A model generated the notes under the pieces. It had not been told where the DNA came from, did not search any database, and saw nothing but the letters and a program-made list of their open reading frames with translations. The position numbers were made by a program, and so were the translations under genes. Shown here piece by piece: positions 46,358-56,631 of a DNA stretch of 64,000 bases. How positions within the stretch are numbered: the stretch's first letter is position 1; every line of letters starts with the position of its first letter. The stretch spans positions 1-64,000 of the forward strand of contig NZ_VYKJ01000011.1 in assembly GCF_008710095.1 (NCBI RefSeq). The letters run 5' to 3'. The DNA is from Affinibrenneria salicis (GTDB lineage: Bacteria; Pseudomonadota; Gammaproteobacteria; Enterobacterales; Enterobacteriaceae).

Positions 46358-47337
46358 GGGTGTTGATCGTTAAAACCTCATCAATGGGCGACGTACTGCA
46401 CACCTTGCCGGCGTTGACCGACGCCATGCAGGCGCTGCCCGGCGTTCGCTTCGACTGGGTGGTGGAAGAAGGTTTCGCGCAGATCCCCTCCTGGCATGCC
46501 GGCATCGATCGGGTCATTCCGGTCGCGCTGCGGCGCTGGCGTAAAAGCTGGTTCAGCGCGTCGATACGCGCAGAGCGCGCTCGTTTCCGACTCGCCCTGC
46601 GCGAACGAAGGTATGACGCCATCATCGATGCGCAGGGGTTAATTAAAAGCGCGCTGCTGGTGACCCGGCTGGCCAGAGGCGAGAAGCACGGTCTGGACTG
46701 GCGCAGCGCGCGCGAGCCCGTCGCCAGCCTGTTCTATCGCCATCGCCACGCGGTCTGTCGTCAGCAACATGCGGTCGAGCGCATCCGCGAACTGTTCGCC
46801 AAAAGCCTGAATTACCCGCGCCCGACCGGCCGGGGCGACTACGCTATTGCGCAACACTTTCCGGCTCAGGCGGGCGGCGCCCCGTATCTGGTCTTTTTGC
46901 ACGCCACTACCCGCGCGGACAAGCACTGGCCGGAAACGCATTGGCGCGAGCTAATTCGCCTGCTGCAGCCGACCGGCATAACCATCAAGCTGCCGTGGGG
47001 CGCGGAACACGAGCGGCTGCGCGCGGAACGTCTGGCGCAAGGTTTCGCACACGTTGAAGTCTTGCCGAAGCTTAGTCTGTATCAGGTTGCCCAGGTGCTG
47101 GCGGCCGCCCAGGCCGTGGTGTCGGTCGATACCGGGTTAAGTCATCTGACGGCTGCGCTCGATCGCCCCAATATCACCCTGTACGGCCCGACGGATCCGG
47201 GCCTGATCGGCGGATACGGCAATCGTCAGCACGTGGAACTGTCTGAAAATCATCAGATGAGCACGATTACCGCCGCGATGATCCAGCAAAAACTGGAGAG
47301 GGTGATAAGCTTAAAGCAAGAACCGACTGACAGATAA
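46354..47337 (+). CDS. waaC: ADP-heptose:LPS heptosyltransferase I
   Basis: WaaC transfers the first heptose to Kdo2-lipid A. The 327-residue GT9 protein starts MRVLIVKTSSMGDVLHTLPALTDA (catalytic Asp in MGD). It has TTRADKHWPETHW (Lys for substrate) and SVDTGLSHLTAALDRPNITLYGPTDP. The start codon overlaps the waaF stop. A 266 bp gap follows before waaL. Confidence 0.97.
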   Translation: MRVLIVKTSSMGDVLHTLPALTDAMQALPGVRFDWVVEEGFAQIPSWHAGIDRVIPVALRRWRKSWFSASIRAERARFRLALRERRYDAIIDAQGLIKSALLVTRLARGEKHGLDWRSAREPVASLFYRHRHAVCRQQHAVERIRELFAKSLNYPRPTGRGDYAIAQHFPAQAGGAPYLVFLHATTRADKHWPETHWRELIRLLQPTGITIKLPWGAEHERLRAERLAQGFAHVEVLPKLSLYQVAQVLAAAQAVVSVDTGLSHLTAALDRPNITLYGPTDPGLIGGYGNRQHVELSENHQMSTITAAMIQQKLERVISLKQEPTDR

Positions 47338-47603
47338 TTACCTGCCCGGATCTGAAAACCCGCCCTAGAGTCCGTTCCGGCGGCTGAACGCGGCGAGCGC
47401 GCAGACAGTATGCAGATGTTCGTTACGATCGCCCTGCGGCGTTAAAAGCGCAATAGTCTTTATGCGGGCGCCGTTCAGGGCCAAAACGGCAAGTTAAATA
47501 ATCCTGATGGGATGGGCTCTTAATCCAGGTCGTCCTGACGGACCAGACGCTTGCCCGCAGGATAAACCATACTGTTTCCCTATTATTCTGAAATAAATAA
47601 CGC

Positions 47604-48896
47604 ATGCTCAATTATTTAAGGTATGGCCTGGATAAATATCCGGGCGCCGTTTCCATTGTACTGCACAAAACGCTGTTCCCCGCTTGTTTACTGATACTCG
47701 TCATTATGCCGTTCAGCACCGTCGTTGCCGGCTGGGCGTTCTATGCCGCCAGCGCCGTCGCGGCGCTGTACACGCTGGGCAATCTGCCCATGCTGACTGG
47801 CGCCAGGCGTTTACTGACGCTCCCGCTCTGCCTGTTGCTCATCGGGTTGCTCAACCTGGTCTGGTATCATCTTTACTATCAGCCGGAGAGTCCGTACATC
47901 AGCGTTTACAACGCCTGCCTATCCGCCGGGCACGCCGCCATCTGCGGCGCCTTTATTTTGCTGGTTGTCCTGCACCATCCGCCGGAACCGCCGCGCTACC
48001 TGATCCCATCCATCCTGTCCGTCTGCGCCCTTACCCTGGCCTGGGCGTTTTATCAGTCACAGCAGCCGGGCGTTCAACGCGTCGGACTCATCTTCGGCCA
48101 GCCGACCAGCGCCGCCTATTTTATGACCTTCATCGGCGCGCTGAGCGCGCAGGCCATATTGAAACTTTCGTCGCACTGGAAACTGCTGCTCTATCTGGCT
48201 CATTTCCTGCTGGTCACCACCGCCATTATTCTGACCGAAACGCGGGCGGCGATCTTCGTCTATCCCATCGTCGGCGTGATGATTTTACTTTCGGAAGTCA
48301 GGCACAATAAGAAACTGTTGATTAAAGCCTTTGTTGGATCGATAACCGCTCTGCTGCTGTGCTCGCTGCTGTTCCACAATATCATTCACAAACGTACCAA
48401 CGATCTGATCAACGATATACGCAATTACAGCATGAATAACAGTAAAACATCGGTTGGCGCGCGGCTGGCGATGTATCAGGCCGGCTTACTGGCCGGAGAA
48501 TATGCGCCGCTGGGCCAATCGGCCGGGCAGCGGGCGAATTTCGTTAAACAACTGGCGAAACAGGAGCCGGTGATGGCCGGGGCGGCAGAGTTTGTAAATG
48601 TTCACTTACATAATGAAGTCATCGATTCGTTCTCGCTCAAAGGCTGGCCCGGCGTATTACTGCTGAGTGCGTTCTACGCATCGCTGATCTATTTCACCGT
48701 ATTTATCCTGCGCAGCCATCTGCTGGCGGCGATAATTTTCGCCCTGATCATGTATGGCCTGAGCGACGTCATCCTCTATTCGCGCGATATGTTAATCGCC
48801 TGGCTGCTCACCTTTTGTCTCGGCACCACGCTGACCGGCCGCTGGCTGACGCCACGACCCGATACGGCGCGTGAGACGGGCAATTTATCGCTGTGA
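47604..48896 (+). CDS. waaL: O-antigen ligase WaaL
   Basis: WaaL joins undecaprenyl-linked O-antigen to the lipid A-core on the periplasmic side of the inner membrane. The 430-residue protein has about ten to twelve transmembrane helices, a Wzy/RfaL-type large periplasmic loop (about residues 255-345) and the conserved [15 protein letters not shown] motif with its essential His. Ligases are poorly conserved, so the assignment rests on topology, motif and position. It lies on the waaFC side, upstream of the JUMPstart element. Confidence 0.85.
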   Translation: MLNYLRYGLDKYPGAVSIVLHKTLFPACLLILVIMPFSTVVAGWAFYAASAVAALYTLGNLPMLTGARRLLTLPLCLLLIGLLNLVWYHLYYQPESPYISVYNACLSAGHAAICGAFILLVVLHHPPEPPRYLIPSILSVCALTLAWAFYQSQQPGVQRVGLIFGQPTSAAYFMTFIGALSAQAILKLSSHWKLLLYLAHFLLVTTAIILTETRAAIFVYPIVGVMILLSEVRHNKKLLIKAFVGSITALLLCSLLFHNIIHKRTNDLINDIRNYSMNNSKTSVGARLAMYQAGLLAGEYAPLGQSAGQRANFVKQLAKQEPVMAGAAEFVNVHLHNEVIDSFSLKGWPGVLLLSAFYASLIYFTVFILRSHLLAAIIFALIMYGLSDVILYSRDMLIAWLLTFCLGTTLTGRWLTPRPDTARETGNLSL

Positions 48897-48899
48897 GAG

Positions 48900-48926
48900 C
48901 CCGCCAGGTTTTAGTACCATGGCGGG
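48900..48926 (+). terminator. Hairpin after waaL (weak terminator candidate)
   Basis: CCCGCCA/TGGCGGG arms, extended by GGT/ACC with a bulged A, form a strong stem 3 bp after the waaL stop. No U tract follows (GTAAAAATGG), so it may be an mRNA-end stabiliser rather than a terminator. Confidence 0.4.
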
Positions 48927-49064
48927 GTAAAAATGGCGCCTGGCAAATGGCGCGCGGCCTGATTACGCAGCGCAATACGCGCCAGAACCCGGGAAGGCGC
49001 CTGGCGAACGGAACCCAGCGCGCCAGCCAACCTGCTGCCGGCAAGATGAAGGCGATATTTCCCT

Positions 49065-49103
49065 CAGTTGACTGGTAGCTGCAGAGCCAGGGGCGGTAGC
49101 GTG
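49065..49103 (+). promoter_or_regulatory. JUMPstart element with ops (RfaH recruitment site)
   Basis: The segment contains CTGGTAGCTG (49072-49081), AGCCAGGGGCGGTAGCGTG (49085-49103) and the 12-base ops core GGCGGTAGCGTG at 49092-49103. This matches the JUMPstart consensus of RfaH-controlled LPS and capsule operons almost throughout. It lies 102 bp before waaQ. RfaH binds ops exposed on the non-template strand of the paused elongation complex. Confidence 0.93.
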
Positions 49104-49205
49104 GTCGGCCGCGCGGATTTATCCGCAAGCGGCCTCATCACCCGCTCAGGCCGCAAGCCCCCGGCGCGCCAGTCAGTCTTGTATCACCGTCATTAAGGAA
49201 AACAT

Positions 49206-50267
49206 GTGAGTCCGAATGTCACACCCTGCCAGCGGATTTTAGTGGTAAAGCTCAGGTTTCACGGCGATATGCTTCTTACCACACCGCTGATCAGTACGCT
49301 TAAAGCCTGTTATCCGGCAGCCGGCATCGATATTCTGCTCTATGAAGACACCCGGCCGATCCTGTGCGGCAACCCGGATATTCATTACATCTACGGCCTG
49401 CAGCGCAAACAATCGAGCCTGCCGGAAAAAGCCAAAGAGTTTATCCGGCTGCGCGCGCAGCTAAAGAAAAATCGCTACGATCTGATTATCAATCTGGCCG
49501 ACCAGTGGCCCATCGCGTTACTGATCAAATCATTAGGCGCCAGAAGCATTGCGGCGGAAAGGCACGGTCCGAAGCGGAATATCTGGCAGGCGCTGTTCAC
49601 GCAGTGCGTTCCCTTGCGCGGCGAACACGTGATCGATCAAAATCTCTCTCTGCTGGCGCCGCTTAACCTGCCGGCGGACAAGTTTATTCACCACATGTCG
49701 CTGTATTACACGCCGGAAGATGCGCAGCGCGTGTTCAGCACGCGGACGGCATTGCTGAATCAGCCCTATATCGTCATTCAGCCAACTGCCCGCCAGCTGT
49801 TTAAATGCTGGGATAACGACAAATTCGCCCGGCTGATTGATTACTTTAAGCAACGCGACATGGAGGTGGTGTTGACCTGCGGCCCGGGCCAGGCCGACCT
49901 GGACACCGTAGAAGATATCGCCAGCCGCTGTACGCCGCGCCCGGAAACTGCGCTGGCCGGCAAAACCAGCTTCTCCGAGCTGGCGGCGCTGCTGGATAAG
50001 GCCGCGCTGTATATCGGCGTCGACTCCGCGCCCATGCATATGGCCGCGGCGCTCAATACGCCGCTGGTATGCCTGTTCGGCCCAACCAACCATAAACAAT
50101 GGCGCCCGCGATCCGACAACAGCACGCTGATTTGGGCCGGCGATTATCAAGCGATGCCTGAACGCCAGGATCTCGATCGGCATAAAAAATATTTGTCCTG
50201 TATTCCCGCCGGCGATGTCATTCAGGCTGCTGAGGCGTTGCTTAGCTCTGCGCGCCAGGCGCAGTAA
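49206..50267 (+). CDS. waaQ: LPS heptosyltransferase III
   Basis: WaaQ adds the branch heptose to the second heptose of the inner core. The 353-residue GT9 protein has ILVVKLRFHGDMLLTTPLISTL at its N terminus, and IQPTARQLFKCWDNDKFARLI and YIGVDSAPMHMAAALNTPLVCLFGPTNHKQW in the donor-binding half. Start is GTG (49206) with AAGGA upstream; an overlapping ATG-TGA minimal frame shares its G. It is the first gene after the JUMPstart element and is followed 14 bp later by waaG. Confidence 0.93.
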   Translation: MSPNVTPCQRILVVKLRFHGDMLLTTPLISTLKACYPAAGIDILLYEDTRPILCGNPDIHYIYGLQRKQSSLPEKAKEFIRLRAQLKKNRYDLIINLADQWPIALLIKSLGARSIAAERHGPKRNIWQALFTQCVPLRGEHVIDQNLSLLAPLNLPADKFIHHMSLYYTPEDAQRVFSTRTALLNQPYIVIQPTARQLFKCWDNDKFARLIDYFKQRDMEVVLTCGPGQADLDTVEDIASRCTPRPETALAGKTSFSELAALLDKAALYIGVDSAPMHMAAALNTPLVCLFGPTNHKQWRPRSDNSTLIWAGDYQAMPERQDLDRHKKYLSCIPAGDVIQAAEALLSSARQAQ

Positions 50268-50281
50268 AAAGGTAGTAACCA

Positions 50282-51400
50282 ATGAATCTTGCGTTTTGCC
50301 TGTATAAGTATTTCCCCTTCGGCGGACTGCAGCGCGACTTTTTCAGGATTGCGCAGGAATGCGCCAGCCAGGGAAATCATGTCCGCGTCTATACGCTCAG
50401 CTGGCAGGGAGAGCGGCCGGATAACTTAGAAATTATTATTGTGCCGGCGTCCGGCCTGAGCAACCACGTGCGCAATCAGCGCTATACGCGCTGGGTGCGA
50501 CAACATTTGCAGCAGCACCCGGTCGATCGAGTCGTCGGCTTTAATAAAATGCCGGGACTGGATTTCTATTACGCGGCGGACGTGTGCTATGCGGAAAAAG
50601 TAGCGCAGGAAAAAGGCTTTTTCTATCGGCTGACGCCGCGCTACCGACACTATGAGGCTTTCGAACGCGCGGTATTTACCCCCGACAGCCGCACCAAAAT
50701 GCTGATGCTGACCCGGCGCCAGATCGCGGACTTTAAAAAACACTATCATACCCAGGACGCGCGCTTTTTCATTCTGCCGCCCGGCATCGCGCCCGACCGC
50801 AAATATGGCCCGCATTCGCCGCAAATACGCGCCGACTTTCGCTGCCAGCAGCACATCGGAGCCGACAGTCTGGTGCTGCTGCAGGTAGGTTCCGACTTTA
50901 ACCGCAAAGGGGTCGAGCGCAGCATCCGCGCGATTGCCGGCCTGGACGAAGCGCTGCGCCGGCGCGTAATTTTTCTGGTTGTCGGCCAGGATAAACCGGC
51001 GCGCTATCAGGCCCTGGCGGCTCAGCTCGGCATCAGCGAGCGCGTGCGTTTCTTTGCCGGCCGCAGCGATATCGCCGATTTCATGGCCGCTGCCGATCTG
51101 CTTATCCACCCCGCTCATCAGGAAGCCGCCGGCATCGTCTTACTGGAAGCCATCACCGCGGGTTTACCGGTTATGGTAACGGAAGTCTGCGGTTACGCTT
51201 TTTATATTAGTCAGGCGCAGGCCGGCCAGGTCATCCCGGAGCCCTTTAGCCAGGCCGTGTTGGACCAGGCGCTACAGCAGGCGCTGAGCCAGCCGGACAC
51301 GCTGCGCCGGTGGGCGGAAAACGCGCGGCGCTTCGCCGACAGCGAAGATTTATACAGCCTGCCGCAGCAGGCGGCCAGGCTGATCACAGGTGAGCAGTAA
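50282..51400 (+). CDS. waaG: LPS core glucosyltransferase I
   Basis: WaaG (GT4) adds the first outer-core hexose, glucose, to HepII. The 372-residue protein (E. coli 374) starts [27 protein letters not shown]. It has [20 protein letters not shown], and the GT-B donor site [17 protein letters not shown] and [22 protein letters not shown] (E-x7-E). Its stop shares a base with the waaP start (TAATG). Confidence 0.95.
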   Translation: MNLAFCLYKYFPFGGLQRDFFRIAQECASQGNHVRVYTLSWQGERPDNLEIIIVPASGLSNHVRNQRYTRWVRQHLQQHPVDRVVGFNKMPGLDFYYAADVCYAEKVAQEKGFFYRLTPRYRHYEAFERAVFTPDSRTKMLMLTRRQIADFKKHYHTQDARFFILPPGIAPDRKYGPHSPQIRADFRCQQHIGADSLVLLQVGSDFNRKGVERSIRAIAGLDEALRRRVIFLVVGQDKPARYQALAAQLGISERVRFFAGRSDIADFMAAADLLIHPAHQEAAGIVLLEAITAGLPVMVTEVCGYAFYISQAQAGQVIPEPFSQAVLDQALQQALSQPDTLRRWAENARRFADSEDLYSLPQQAARLITGEQ

Positions 51401-52197
51401 TGATTGAATTGAAAGAGCCATTCACTTCGTTATGGAAAGATAAAGATCCATTTGTGGAAGTGGATAAACTCGACGGCGACGTATTTCGCGCGCTGGAAAG
51501 CCGCAGAACGCTGCGTTTTACTCTGGACGGGCAATCTTATTTTATCAAAATACACCGCGGCACCACGCTGAAAGAGGTCCTGAAAAACCTGATTTCACTC
51601 AGGCTGCCGGTATTGGGCGCCGACCGGGAATGGCATGCCATCCATCGTTTGTCCGAACTGGGCGTGGACACCATGCGCGGGGTCGGATTCGGCCAGCGCG
51701 GTGTGAATCCGCTTCGCCGTCACTCTTTTATTATCACGGAAGATCTCAATCCGGCCGTCAGCCTGGAGGATTACTGCGCCAGCTGGCCGGATCATCCGCC
51801 CGGACTGCGGGAAAAGAGGCGTATCATCCGCCGCGTAGCGGAAATGGCGCGCGACATGCACGCGGGCGGCGTGAACCACCGCGACTGCTACATTTGCCAT
51901 TTTTTGCTGCATCAGCCCTGGTCGCCGGACGATGAGACACTGAAAATTTCGGTCATCGATCTGCATCGTTCGCAAATCCGCCGGCGCGTTCCGCTACGCT
52001 GGCGCGATAAAGACTTAATCGGCCTCTATTTTTCGTCGCTGGATATCGGTCTGACCAGGCGGGATTTGCTCTGGTTCCTGAAGATTTATTTTAACCGGCC
52101 GCTGCGCACGACGCTGGAACATGAACGCGGATTGTTCCGCCAGGCCTTAATCAAGGCGGAAAAGATCCGCAGAAGAACGGAGCGCAAGGCGTTATAA
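51400..52197 (+). CDS. waaP: LPS core heptose(I) kinase
   Basis: WaaP phosphorylates HepI of the inner core, which stabilises the outer membrane. The 265-residue protein (E. coli 265) is a kinase-fold enzyme. The ATP-binding Lys lies in [14 protein letters not shown], the catalytic Asp162 in [13 protein letters not shown], and the metal Asp in [12 protein letters not shown]. It overlaps waaG by one base and precedes the waaB-like gene by 6 bp. Confidence 0.95.
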   Translation: MIELKEPFTSLWKDKDPFVEVDKLDGDVFRALESRRTLRFTLDGQSYFIKIHRGTTLKEVLKNLISLRLPVLGADREWHAIHRLSELGVDTMRGVGFGQRGVNPLRRHSFIITEDLNPAVSLEDYCASWPDHPPGLREKRRIIRRVAEMARDMHAGGVNHRDCYICHFLLHQPWSPDDETLKISVIDLHRSQIRRRVPLRWRDKDLIGLYFSSLDIGLTRRDLLWFLKIYFNRPLRTTLEHERGLFRQALIKAEKIRRRTERKAL

Positions 52198-52203
52198 CTG
52201 ACC

Positions 52204-53286
52204 ATGAATATACTGTTTGTTGGTGAGGCCGTATCCGGATTCGGCGGTATCGAAACCGTAATTAAAAAAGTGACCGGCTTTCTGGCCGATGATCGCGTCA
52301 CGCCGAACGACTACATGCTGTATTTTTTCTGTCGCGACGATCGGATGGATAAAAGCTGGCTATCGGGTAAAAACGCCATCCGCCATTATTCGCGGATTAG
52401 GCTATCTTTTCTGCGCCGTCTGAGCCATATCTGCGCGCTGTCGCGCTATATCCGACAAAACCGTCCGGATGTGATCATCGCGTTTGATTCGCCTTCCTGC
52501 CATATGGCGGCACGGGCGATTCACGCCAGCAAACAAAAGATTCCGCTAATCTCATGGGTGCATTACTCCCTCGATCATAAAAAGCATTCTCAGCAGGTGC
52601 TGGCTGCAGATTACCATCTGGCCATCAGCTCCGGCATCAGACAACAGCTCATCGCGCGCGGCGTGGAGCCCGATCGGATCGCCGTGGTGTTTAATCCGGT
52701 AACGCCGGGCGACAGAGTGATACCCCGCCCCGATGATAAGCATGGCGCCAGCTTTATCTATGTGGGACGCATCAAGTTTGAAGGCCAGAAGCGCCTGAAA
52801 GATCTGCTCGATACGCTGGCTATGCTGAAGGGCAACTGGACCATGCATATGGTCGGCGACGGTTCCGATCTTGCGCAGTGTCGGCAATATGCGGAGCAAC
52901 TGGGTATTGATGAACGCATCCGGTGGCACGGCTGGCAGGCGAAGCCGTGGGAGTATGTGCAAAATGAAATTAAGGCTGTTACAGCCTTACTATTAACTTC
53001 ATCATTTGAAGGATTCGGGATGGTCCTGGTCGAAGCCATGTCCTATGGCGTTTATTGCATCAGCAGCGACTGTCCGTCCGGGCCGGCGGATATCATCCGG
53101 TCGGGCATCAACGGCGAACTTTATCCGCCGGGCGATACCTCGGCGCTGAGCGCCATTCTGCAGTCCATCGTGGAACATAAAGTCTTGCCTGCCGCCGGCG
53201 ATATCCAGGCATCAATAGCGGCTTTTTACGATGACGCCTATTACCAGGAAATCAAAAAGATCATACAGTCCAGAGGGCAGGGCTAA
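52204..53286 (+). CDS. waaB: GT4 glycosyltransferase, WaaB-like LPS core hexosyltransferase
   Basis: The 360-residue protein aligns along its length with E. coli WaaB, the UDP-galactose:LPS 1,6-galactosyltransferase that makes a side branch on GlcI. Shared blocks are FVGEAVSGFGGIETVI, FFCRDDRMDKSWL, SLDHKKHSQQVLAADYHLAISSGI, FIYVGRIKFEGQKRLKDLLD and LLLTSSFEGFGMVLVEAMSYG. The sugar specificity could still be glucose or galactose. Base use is close to that of waaP, unlike the AT-rich genes downstream. Confidence 0.8.
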   Translation: MNILFVGEAVSGFGGIETVIKKVTGFLADDRVTPNDYMLYFFCRDDRMDKSWLSGKNAIRHYSRIRLSFLRRLSHICALSRYIRQNRPDVIIAFDSPSCHMAARAIHASKQKIPLISWVHYSLDHKKHSQQVLAADYHLAISSGIRQQLIARGVEPDRIAVVFNPVTPGDRVIPRPDDKHGASFIYVGRIKFEGQKRLKDLLDTLAMLKGNWTMHMVGDGSDLAQCRQYAEQLGIDERIRWHGWQAKPWEYVQNEIKAVTALLLTSSFEGFGMVLVEAMSYGVYCISSDCPSGPADIIRSGINGELYPPGDTSALSAILQSIVEHKVLPAAGDIQASIAAFYDDAYYQEIKKIIQSRGQG

Positions 53287-53337
53287 GCGGTCTGGTCTGC
53301 CTGCCGTACGACGAGAGACTTTATTGTTGAGATCATT

Positions 53338-54354
53338 ATGTATTTTAATAAAAACGATGTTATCACTGAAACCATCGAATTTTCATTCAGCGCCACGCCG
53401 GATACGCCAGCGACGTTAAATATTTCTTTCGGCACCGATAAGAATTTCCTGTTTGGCTGCGCCATTTCCATCGCTTCGATTTTAGTAAATAATCCAGGAC
53501 AACAGCTGGCATTCCACGTGTTCACCGATACGCTGGAAGCCGACGAACGGGAAAAATTCAGCGCGCTGGCTCAGCAATATAATACGACTATCACGCTCTA
53601 TATCGTGAACTGCGACTGGCTAAAACGGCTGCCCAGTACAAAGAACTGGTCTTACGCCATCTATTTCCGCTTCATTATTACCGATTACTTTAGCAAAATA
53701 CTGGATAAGATTGTTTATCTGGATTCAGATATCACCTGCAACGGATCACTGCAGGAATTGATCGATTTGGATATCAGCGATTATATTATCGCAGCCGTGG
53801 CCGAAGGTGAACGCGGCTGGTGGGCGAAATGCGCGCGCAGACTGGCGACGCCGACAATTGGAAAAGGCTATTTTAACTCCGGCTTTCTGCTCATCAACTT
53901 AAAAAAATGGCACGAGCATAACATCACACAAAAAACGATGGAAATGCTGATGGATAACCAGAGCAAAGGGAAAATATCTTATCCCGATCAGGATATCCTT
54001 AACATTTTACTGCCAGGACACATTCTTTTCCTCGATAAAAAATATAACACACAGTTCAGCATAAATTATGAGCTAAAGTGCAAGTTCGGCCAGACCTACC
54101 CTCACCCGATTAATGATAACACTGTATTTATTCACTATATTGGTCCAACCAAGCCCTGGCATGCATGGGCGGATTACCCCAGTACCCAATTCTTTCAGCA
54201 AGCGAAATTGCATTCACCCTGGAAAGAGGTACCGTTACAAGAGCCTCAGGATGCAAATCAGTTAAGATACTGTGCTAAGCATATGTTCCACCGAAAAAAA
54301 ATAATACACTCTTTCTATTTTCACTGCCTTTATTTATTAAAAAAAATAAAATAG
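53338..54354 (+). CDS. GT8 glycosyltransferase, WaaO/WaaI-like
   Basis: This 338-residue family 8 enzyme resembles WaaI/WaaO, which extend the LPS outer core with glucose or galactose. The N-terminal half has the UDP-sugar site LNISFGTDKNFLFGCAISIASIL and the DXD metal motif Asp129-Ser-Asp131 (VYLDSDITCNGS). Further family blocks are GYFNSGFLLINLKKW, YPDQDILNILL and FIHYIGPTKPWHAWADYPS, and the C terminus is Lys-rich. Donor and acceptor cannot be told from sequence. It lies 51 bp after the waaB-like gene in the same operon. Confidence 0.85.
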   Translation: MYFNKNDVITETIEFSFSATPDTPATLNISFGTDKNFLFGCAISIASILVNNPGQQLAFHVFTDTLEADEREKFSALAQQYNTTITLYIVNCDWLKRLPSTKNWSYAIYFRFIITDYFSKILDKIVYLDSDITCNGSLQELIDLDISDYIIAAVAEGERGWWAKCARRLATPTIGKGYFNSGFLLINLKKWHEHNITQKTMEMLMDNQSKGKISYPDQDILNILLPGHILFLDKKYNTQFSINYELKCKFGQTYPHPINDNTVFIHYIGPTKPWHAWADYPSTQFFQQAKLHSPWKEVPLQEPQDANQLRYCAKHMFHRKKIIHSFYFHCLYLLKKIK

Positions 54355-54442
54355 AGATAACCGCTCGTTCTTGATCAACCTGAACCTTTCATTTTTTAAT
54401 TAATTTGGTTAAAAACCCAATTATTGTAACAGGCACAACACT

Positions 54443-55510
54443 ATGGAATTAATAAATAAAATAAAGCAACTAAACAGAAAGAGAAATTACAAATTAAAAA
54501 AATTAAAAAAAGAAATCAAAATAAAAACGCTATTGATGCGCTGTAAGAAACCAAACAATTCCTTTTCTCCAGAAAAAATAAATGATGTATTATTTATACT
54601 TACCGGTATAGGTCTCGGTGATGTCATATTCCTCAGCGAAGTTTTTAAAGCGCTACACGATAATGGTTATCGGGTCAGAGTTTTAATTAATAAAAGAGTC
54701 TCATTTATGTTTGAAGGCGTTGAAGGCGTCGATGAGATCATCTTATTTGAAAAAATTGAAGATCTGAAAAAACTCAAAACTATCAGAACCGATCTTATTA
54801 TTGACCTTTACAGTCGACTGGATTATCTAACATATTCATATCTAAAAATAATTTCATTAATTAGCCATAAATATTGCATAGGGTTCAATGTCCGTTATGA
54901 AAAACCTTATAATATTGTTTTCACAGTTGATGAGGCACATCCACACATTACTCACGCATATAAAAAAATGCTAAGTCTGCTGGATATTAATAAAACATCT
55001 TTACGATATCATTTAACTATTCCAACGCAATTTATAGAACAAACGAAAACATATCTATCTGAATTAAGTACCAAAAAAATAATCGCATTTAATCCATTTG
55101 CTTCATGCGATAGAAGAAGTTTGACTATCATTCAAATAAATACATTACTCAAATTATGCGAAAAAATAGATAACGTTCACATTATTATCATTGGGGAACA
55201 AAAGAAACTCAGTGATATAGAACTCTCATGTAATTCAGAAATCTGTACTTTAGATTCATTCTGGAATGCAGCAGCGGTGGTGAAATTATCTGATCTGGTG
55301 GTTTCAGTTGATACATCTATCGTGCACCTGGCTAGCGCATTTAATCAGCCCCTGGTCTCTATATACAGTTCAGAAGTTATTGATGGTTTTCAGGGGGATG
55401 ATTTCTATGCACCGAACCATAAAAATTCAATCCAGATAATAGCACCACATGAAGCTGCAAAAAATCTTGATTCAACCATTATTTATGAAAATATTTTATC
55501 AAAATTATAA
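54443..55510 (+). CDS. GT9 heptosyltransferase-like protein (AT-rich)
   Basis: The 355-residue protein belongs to the ADP-heptose:LPS heptosyltransferase family. An unusually Lys-rich N-terminal extension (residues 1-45) precedes the catalytic loop FILTGIGLGDVIFLSEV (Asp60). The donor half carries AFNPFASCDRRS and SVDTSIVHLASAFNQPLVSIYSSE (Asp290). Base composition is much more AT-rich than the flanking core genes, which points to horizontal acquisition. It is a clear paralogue of the convergent gene at 56632-57690. Whether it transfers heptose or another sugar is unknown. Confidence 0.8.
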   Translation: MELINKIKQLNRKRNYKLKKLKKEIKIKTLLMRCKKPNNSFSPEKINDVLFILTGIGLGDVIFLSEVFKALHDNGYRVRVLINKRVSFMFEGVEGVDEIILFEKIEDLKKLKTIRTDLIIDLYSRLDYLTYSYLKIISLISHKYCIGFNVRYEKPYNIVFTVDEAHPHITHAYKKMLSLLDINKTSLRYHLTIPTQFIEQTKTYLSELSTKKIIAFNPFASCDRRSLTIIQINTLLKLCEKIDNVHIIIIGEQKKLSDIELSCNSEICTLDSFWNAAAVVKLSDLVVSVDTSIVHLASAFNQPLVSIYSSEVIDGFQGDDFYAPNHKNSIQIIAPHEAAKNLDSTIIYENILSKL

Positions 55511-55558
55511 TATTTCAACTAATTGATGCTTTTCATCAGTAATTTTCATGGATAAAAA

Positions 55559-56551
55559 ATGAATAAATTCATCACCAGTAAAACTGTTCTTTGCAAAAAT
55601 GAAAAACAAGGATTAAATACGCTACATATAGCCCTTTGTTTTGACGATAAATACTCCGTACCTGGTTGTATAACAGCATTTTCGATTATTAAAAATAATA
55701 CGGATATCAATCTTGTTTTTCACTTATTTACATTAAATGTAAAAAACACATCATTAAATAGATTTAAGAGACTATCAGATGATAATGTCACATTATTTAA
55801 TTATGACATAAGCACCTCATTTATAAATGAACTGACAAAAGATCTTGATACCCATACAGATAATTACTGGTATTTAAATAAAATCAGACTCTCATCTGCT
55901 TGTTTGAGACTAATTATTTCTGATGTTTTATATACGACAACGAAAAAAATATTATATATAGACTGCGACACTTTGTGTCTAAATAGTTTATCTGACCTTA
56001 TCGATCTGGATATATCTGACTATTACTCCGCCTGTATCGAGGATAATGACGTTAAATGTCATAGTACAATGTTATTTGGCACGCCAGATGAAAAATATTT
56101 CAATTCAGGCGTTATGCTGATCAATACAGAAAAATGGGTAAATGAGAGTCTGACAGCAAAGGCCATCTCAATGCTTATACAAAACAATGGCAAATTCACC
56201 TGGCCTGATCAGGATGTATTAAATATTCTAATGAAAGGGAATGTATATTATTTATCTGTGAAGTATAATTTCATGCCCCAGCCAAAGGATAAGATACCAG
56301 ACGGTACAATTATTGCGCACTTCGCCGCTAATCCTAAACCATGGTTCAAAGTAAGAAATGAAAAAACATATCTTGCCTATCTATTGTCCTCACCCTGCAA
56401 AGATATAACGTTAAAAACATATGATAAAGAAACCAGTAATCGTTATGTTCTAAAAACTTATGCTGAGGACTTACGCGCCGAAGGGAAATATCTTATGTCC
56501 TTCATTTATTACTTACGCTACAAATTACAAAAGTTGTCGCCTAAAAAATAA
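55559..56551 (+). CDS. GT8 glycosyltransferase (AT-rich)
   Basis: This 330-residue family 8 glycosyltransferase is the last gene of the JUMPstart operon. Signatures are IALCFDDKYSVPGCITAFSII, the metal-binding Asp135-Cys-Asp137 (LYIDCDTLCLNS), KYFNSGVMLINTEKW, WPDQDVLNILMKGNVYYL and IAHFAANPKPWF. It is related to the GT8 gene at 53338 but diverged. The strong AT bias and Lys/Asn-rich product match the neighbouring GT9 gene. It ends 80 bp before the end of a convergent gene. It probably adds an outer-core hexose. Confidence 0.8.
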   Translation: MNKFITSKTVLCKNEKQGLNTLHIALCFDDKYSVPGCITAFSIIKNNTDINLVFHLFTLNVKNTSLNRFKRLSDDNVTLFNYDISTSFINELTKDLDTHTDNYWYLNKIRLSSACLRLIISDVLYTTTKKILYIDCDTLCLNSLSDLIDLDISDYYSACIEDNDVKCHSTMLFGTPDEKYFNSGVMLINTEKWVNESLTAKAISMLIQNNGKFTWPDQDVLNILMKGNVYYLSVKYNFMPQPKDKIPDGTIIAHFAANPKPWFKVRNEKTYLAYLLSSPCKDITLKTYDKETSNRYVLKTYAEDLRAEGKYLMSFIYYLRYKLQKLSPKK

Positions 56552-56631
56552 GTCATCCAGTATACTGTTCAGCGGGAATAACGCCGACGCATAACAATAA
56601 ACGTTATATCAATGGAATAAAAAACACGACC

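Larger units (their letters stand above)
48897..49205 (+). other. waaL-waaQ intergenic leader region
   Basis: These 309 bp hold a hairpin right after waaL (48900-48926), the JUMPstart/ops element and the waaQ ribosome site. The waa operon promoter must lie between about 48930 and 49060, but no convincing -35/-10 pair was recognised. Confidence 0.7.

Noticed and set aside
47423..47611. Small minus-strand frame between waaC and waaL
   Set aside because: No ribosome site or family similarity; it overlaps the waaL start and probable promoter region.
56552..56631. Convergent terminator between the last GT8 gene and the minus-strand GT9 gene
   Set aside because: Only a short TAAC/GTTA stem was seen, too weak to call.
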